DNA of 46,645 nucleotides from a virus: positions 1 through 46,645 of the IMG/VR virus record IMGVR_UViG_3300043567_000778; one strand, written 5' to 3'. The notes beneath the pieces are model-generated. The model was not told the origin of the DNA and did no database searches. It saw only the letters and a program-made list of their open reading frames with translations. A program made the translations under genes and the position numbers. Below, one piece after another: positions 44,123 through 46,645 of this stretch; the stretch's first letter is position 1, and the number at the start of each line of letters is the position of its first letter.

Positions 44123-44789
44123 ATTCTGCGAGTTTGTCTCTAACAAATGTTCTAATATATTGGGTAAGTAATTTGAGATACTTTGATTTGTCTCTTTCTT
44201 CATAAATGATACATTCTCCATTTTCACAAGACATAATGATTACAAGTTTTTTGATGGGGATGCCTGTGAGTTCATAGAACATCGCTCCATACGCCATACA
44301 CTGAACGAAATAGTGATCTATCCATTCCCGTGGTTTGGGTTTTTTAGAAGTCTTAAAGTCAATTATTGCTAATTCACCATTGTGCTCTGCGATACAATCA
44401 ACAGTCCCTGCAATTCCCAGTTGCTTACTATATAGGGATCCTTCAAGAGCATAGATATTATTTATACGATTAAGTTCCGTTTTCGCAATCTTAAAAAGAA
44501 AATCCGGAAGCGGCGGAACAGGCGGGAGATCCTGATTGTAAAGATAATTCTCAACGAGAGAATGCATATCCGTGCCTCTAGAAGTAGCCGCTTTAGTAAT
44601 CTTCTGCGCCTCTTCTTCACCAACCTTTTTACGCCACTTGACAAATATTTCACGATTGAAATGACTCGTAACAGAAGTGATTGAAACTAGTTTAAGAAGT
44701 TCTTCATCATCAGGCACTTTATAATACCTAACACCATCTATTGTCTCACGCTCTAACTTTGGGAGTTCAATATCAATATGATTAAACAT
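44109..44789 (-). CDS. PD-(D/E)XK superfamily nuclease
   Basis: The protein has 226 residues. Motifs run in the order of RecB-type exonucleases: ATSRGTDMHSLVENYL with the His-x3-Glu, GIAGTVDCIAEHNGELAIID with the catalytic Asp and IDFKTSKK (DxK), then HYFVQCMAYGAMFYELTG (QxxxY). A Cas4/AddB-like small exonuclease found at this place in cyanomyoviruses. Probable role in DNA processing for recombination or host DNA breakdown. It overlaps PhoH by one base. Confidence 0.85.
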   Translation of the reverse strand: MFNHIDIELPKLERETIDGVRYYKVPDDEELLKLVSITSVTSHFNREIFVKWRKKVGEEEAQKITKAATSRGTDMHSLVENYLYNQDLPPVPPLPDFLFKIAKTELNRINNIYALEGSLYSKQLGIAGTVDCIAEHNGELAIIDFKTSKKPKPREWIDHYFVQCMAYGAMFYELTGIPIKKLVIIMSCENGECIIYEERDKSKYLKLLTQYIRTFVRDKLAEYGTK

Positions 44790-45547
44790 TAAAAACCAGC
44801 ATCCAATTTAGCGATAATGTATTCTTTAACAAGTCCAGAACGAACAATGTCTTCTACACCAAATTCAATTATATCAAAAGAATGCATTTTACGCAACACA
44901 TTCATAAAGTCTACAATACCATTACGCTCGTTTGTTTTCTGCAAATCTGATTGAGAAGCATCGCCGCAGAAACAAATCTTGGTATTTTCACCCACACGAG
45001 TAATGATAGAATCCAATTCGTGAAATGAAAGGTTTTGGAATTCATCCACAATGATGATTGCATTATCAAGAGTTGTGCCTCTTAAGAATGAGGTGCTCCA
45101 AAACTTAACTGTTTCCTGTGACTTTAGATTTCCATAGAGCATTTCAAAGTCAGCATCAGAAGGCATTTGGAACATATACTTCACCATATTCTTATAAGGA
45201 ATCTGGTAAATATCTGCCTTATCATCGTGACTACCAGGCAAGAATCCAATCTCTCTTGTAGCGACCAGTGACCTAACAAGATAAATTTTCTCATAGGGAG
45301 TTCTTTCATCAAGAACATCTACAAGAGCATTGTAAAGTGTAATGAACGTCTTACCAGTTCCGGCACAACCATAAGCAACAATGTGCTTTCCATCTGCATA
45401 GGAATCAAACAGACGCTTTTGATTGTCTGTAAGAGGTTCTATATCAACCAAATACTCTGAACTTAATGGTTTCTTTCTTTTTGCCTGCTTTGCTGTAAGA
45501 CCAACTCCGATTGGTTGGTCATTGTTTCCTCTTTTTCTTCTTGCCAT
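44789..45547 (-). CDS. phoH: PhoH-like P-loop ATPase
   Basis: The protein has 252 residues. Walker A GCAGTGKT is at 60-67 and Walker B IIIVDEFQNLS at about 163-173. PLTDNQKRLFDSYADGKHIV at the front, and GDASQSD plus RSGLVKEYI later, are typical of PhoH. Common in cyanophages; biochemical role is unclear (RNA-related ATPase or phosphate-stress protein). It starts two bases after the 45549 gene's stop. Confidence 0.95.
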   Translation of the reverse strand: MARRKRGNNDQPIGVGLTAKQAKRKKPLSSEYLVDIEPLTDNQKRLFDSYADGKHIVAYGCAGTGKTFITLYNALVDVLDERTPYEKIYLVRSLVATREIGFLPGSHDDKADIYQIPYKNMVKYMFQMPSDADFEMLYGNLKSQETVKFWSTSFLRGTTLDNAIIIVDEFQNLSFHELDSIITRVGENTKICFCGDASQSDLQKTNERNGIVDFMNVLRKMHSFDIIEFGVEDIVRSGLVKEYIIAKLDAGF

Positions 45548-45548
45548 A

Positions 45549-45788
45549 TTAGAGTTTCTTTACAGTTGAACCTGGTGCTTTGCTTGCTTTTTCTAGGACA
45601 GTATTCCATGAGGGATGTTTGGAGGTTAATTTATTCCTCCAATCACCCACTTCACCAACATTCATTTGAGTTGGAATGAGGGGTTTGAGATGGGGATTTT
45701 CTTTGAGATATGGTTCTTTTTCTGCCATTAGCATCCATTTCTCAAAGATTTCCCCAGTTTCTGTATTTTCAAATCGATATGTAGGCAT
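45549..45788 (-). CDS. Small conserved protein with FmdB-like N-terminus
   Basis: The protein has 79 residues. MPTYRFENTETGEIFEKWM resembles the first strands of the FmdB regulatory-protein family but lacks its cysteines. The rest (PLIPTQMNVGEVGDWRNKL, ASKAPGSTVKKL) is as I remember from cyanomyoviruses, between thyX and phoH. CTAAATA about 30 bp upstream overlaps the end of thyX. Confidence 0.7.
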   Translation of the reverse strand: MPTYRFENTETGEIFEKWMLMAEKEPYLKENPHLKPLIPTQMNVGEVGDWRNKLTSKHPSWNTVLEKASKAPGSTVKKL

Positions 45789-45814
45789 CAGTTATAATTT
45801 CAACACAAAAATAT

Positions 45815-46450
45815 TTAGACCCATTCCAGTGCCTCTGACACTGAAGGAAATTGCTCTTTAAAAACTTCTTTGCAAGCAAGTGCAATGTCCATATGTTCTT
45901 TTTGAGTTCCGTTTGCAGAACGAAGATTGATATAATGTATCCAAGACCTGCACGAGCCCGTCATATAGATGCGTGTGGGCGTCGCTAAGGGCAATATAAA
46001 CCTTGCACACTCTTTTGCTACGCCTGCCTCCAACATTCGCTTGTAGAGGTTATTAGAGTGCGTAAACAGTTCGGCAATTTCTGTCTGGAATTTGAGTTTT
46101 ACATAATCACCCAAATCATCTGTAGAATTTTGGCGATTCTTGGTGTCTTGCTTACGAAGATCAGGAATCGGAATATTTTCGGTGATTAGATTAGTATCTG
46201 CATAACGTTGCGAAAATTCCTGAAATGTGAAGCTCCTATGACGAAGCACTTGTGCTGCGATACCACGATTGGTCTCAATCTCAAGAGTCATAAAAGACTG
46301 CTCAAACACAGACCAATGATTATGCTTAATACAATAAGCAAGCAACTTGGCATAGTTTTCGTTGTCTTGATTCGCAGGATTGCTAACTCTTGCAACATAC
46401 GCCATTGTTTTTTCTGCATCTGGTGTAACGCTAATTAGTTTTACAGTCAT
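45815..46450 (-). CDS. thyX: Flavin-dependent thymidylate synthase ThyX
   Basis: The protein has 211 residues. The ThyX signature RHRSFTFQEFSQRY is at 70-83, HWSVFEQSFMTLEIE at about 45-59 and CARFILPLATPTRIYMTGS in the C-terminal half. It makes dTMP from dUMP with FAD and methylene-tetrahydrofolate, feeding phage DNA synthesis. Normal length. The ATG overlaps the preceding small gene. Confidence 0.95.
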   Translation of the reverse strand: MTVKLISVTPDAEKTMAYVARVSNPANQDNENYAKLLAYCIKHNHWSVFEQSFMTLEIETNRGIAAQVLRHRSFTFQEFSQRYADTNLITENIPIPDLRKQDTKNRQNSTDDLGDYVKLKFQTEIAELFTHSNNLYKRMLEAGVAKECARFILPLATPTRIYMTGSCRSWIHYINLRSANGTQKEHMDIALACKEVFKEQFPSVSEALEWV

Positions 46451-46611
46451 TTCTTTCCAAATCCTTTTGATGTTTGTGCTTCGACTTCTGCGAGTTCTTT
46501 CTTGACAACTCGCAATTGTTGTTTGATTTCTACAATTTGTTCTTCCGAAAACAAGTGGTCTTGTTTCAACATTCTTTCTAATAATTTAACCAATTGCTTT
46601 GCTCTACTCAT
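46447..46611 (-). CDS. Small helical hypothetical protein
   Basis: The protein has 54 residues. It begins MSRAKQLVKLLERMLKQDHL, continues as one charged helix (EEQIVEIKQQLRVVKKELAE) and ends TSKGFGKK. It is ATGA-coupled on both sides, directly before thyX. Function is unknown. Confidence 0.75.
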   Translation of the reverse strand: MSRAKQLVKLLERMLKQDHLFSEEQIVEIKQQLRVVKKELAEVEAQTSKGFGKK

Positions 46612-46645
46612 TCAGAATCCTCGAAAATTTCATCATAATCCAGTT
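46608..46645 (-). CDS. C-terminal end of a gene cut by the window edge
   Basis: Only LDYDEIFEDSE-stop is present. The stop overlaps the next ATG (ATGA), showing that the operon continues to the right. Too little to identify. Confidence 0.5.
   Translation of the reverse strand, partial: LDYDEIFEDSE

Noticed and set aside
1-46645. Photosynthesis auxiliary genes (psbA, psbD, hli) expected in many cyanomyoviruses
   Set aside because: I looked for their characteristic sequences and found none in this window; they may lie elsewhere in the genome.

Overview
The window looks like part of the genome of a T4-like cyanophage (a cyanomyovirus, Kyanoviridae-type). On the right are the T4 core genes expected in that group: gp32, gp59, gp33, a PD-(D/E)XK nuclease, PhoH and ThyX, then baseplate, hub and fibre genes. 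Cyanobacterial signatures include a DUF1825-family protein, a flavin-dependent tryptophan halogenase of the kind known from marine cyanomyoviruses, and a group I intron whose core resembles the cyanobacterial tRNA-Leu(UAA) intron. I see no photosynthesis genes here, and I identify families from remembered motifs, not from a search.

Layout. Positions 1-11701 hold about 45 small, tightly packed minus-strand genes, usually coupled by ATGA overlaps. Most are unrecognised; several are recent duplicates. They are broken by promoter cassettes (-10 TATAAT plus a conserved upstream box) and by one GIY-YIG homing-endonuclease gene. Then come an SF2 helicase (11785-13011), a small Zn-binding protein, a Gly/Cys-rich fibre-tip-like protein, the tryptophan halogenase and two long fibre proteins (to 23709). 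Positions 23751-25760 form an accessory island: a second GIY-YIG gene, an intron-containing tRNA, a tRNA-Ile, a solitary Phd/YefM-type antitoxin and a 40-residue Zn-ribbon protein.

Positions 25786-39261 are a minus-strand virion module: Gly/Cys-rich protein, S74-domain fibre, separate needle protein, gp5-like OB-fold hub protein, gp27-like hub protein, a hub protein with muramidase-like and M23 peptidase-like domains, a second hub protein, gp51, gp26 and a gp54/gp19-like protein. A divergent late-promoter region (39263-39301) separates them from plus-strand gp4, a conserved unknown, gp48 and gp53. A convergent hairpin (41930-41949) then faces the minus-strand replication/late-transcription operon from ThyX to gp32.

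Expression logic. Sigma70-like promoters (TTGACA-17-TATAAT type) precede the accessory genes, tRNAs and gp32. T4-like late motifs (TATAAATA, ATAAATA, CTAAATA) precede virion genes and both homing endonucleases. Both endonuclease genes have the same device: a terminator and late promoter enclosed by an inverted repeat that would bury the translation start in read-through transcripts.

Most notable observations: (1) a 199-nt group I intron in the anticodon loop of a phage tRNA; (2) six copies of a promoter cassette with a 20-bp box, four of them at identical spacing from the -10; (3) the parallel RNA switches on the two endonuclease genes; (4) a tail-piercing apparatus split into a lysozyme-free gp5, a separate needle and a hub protein carrying two wall-degrading domains.
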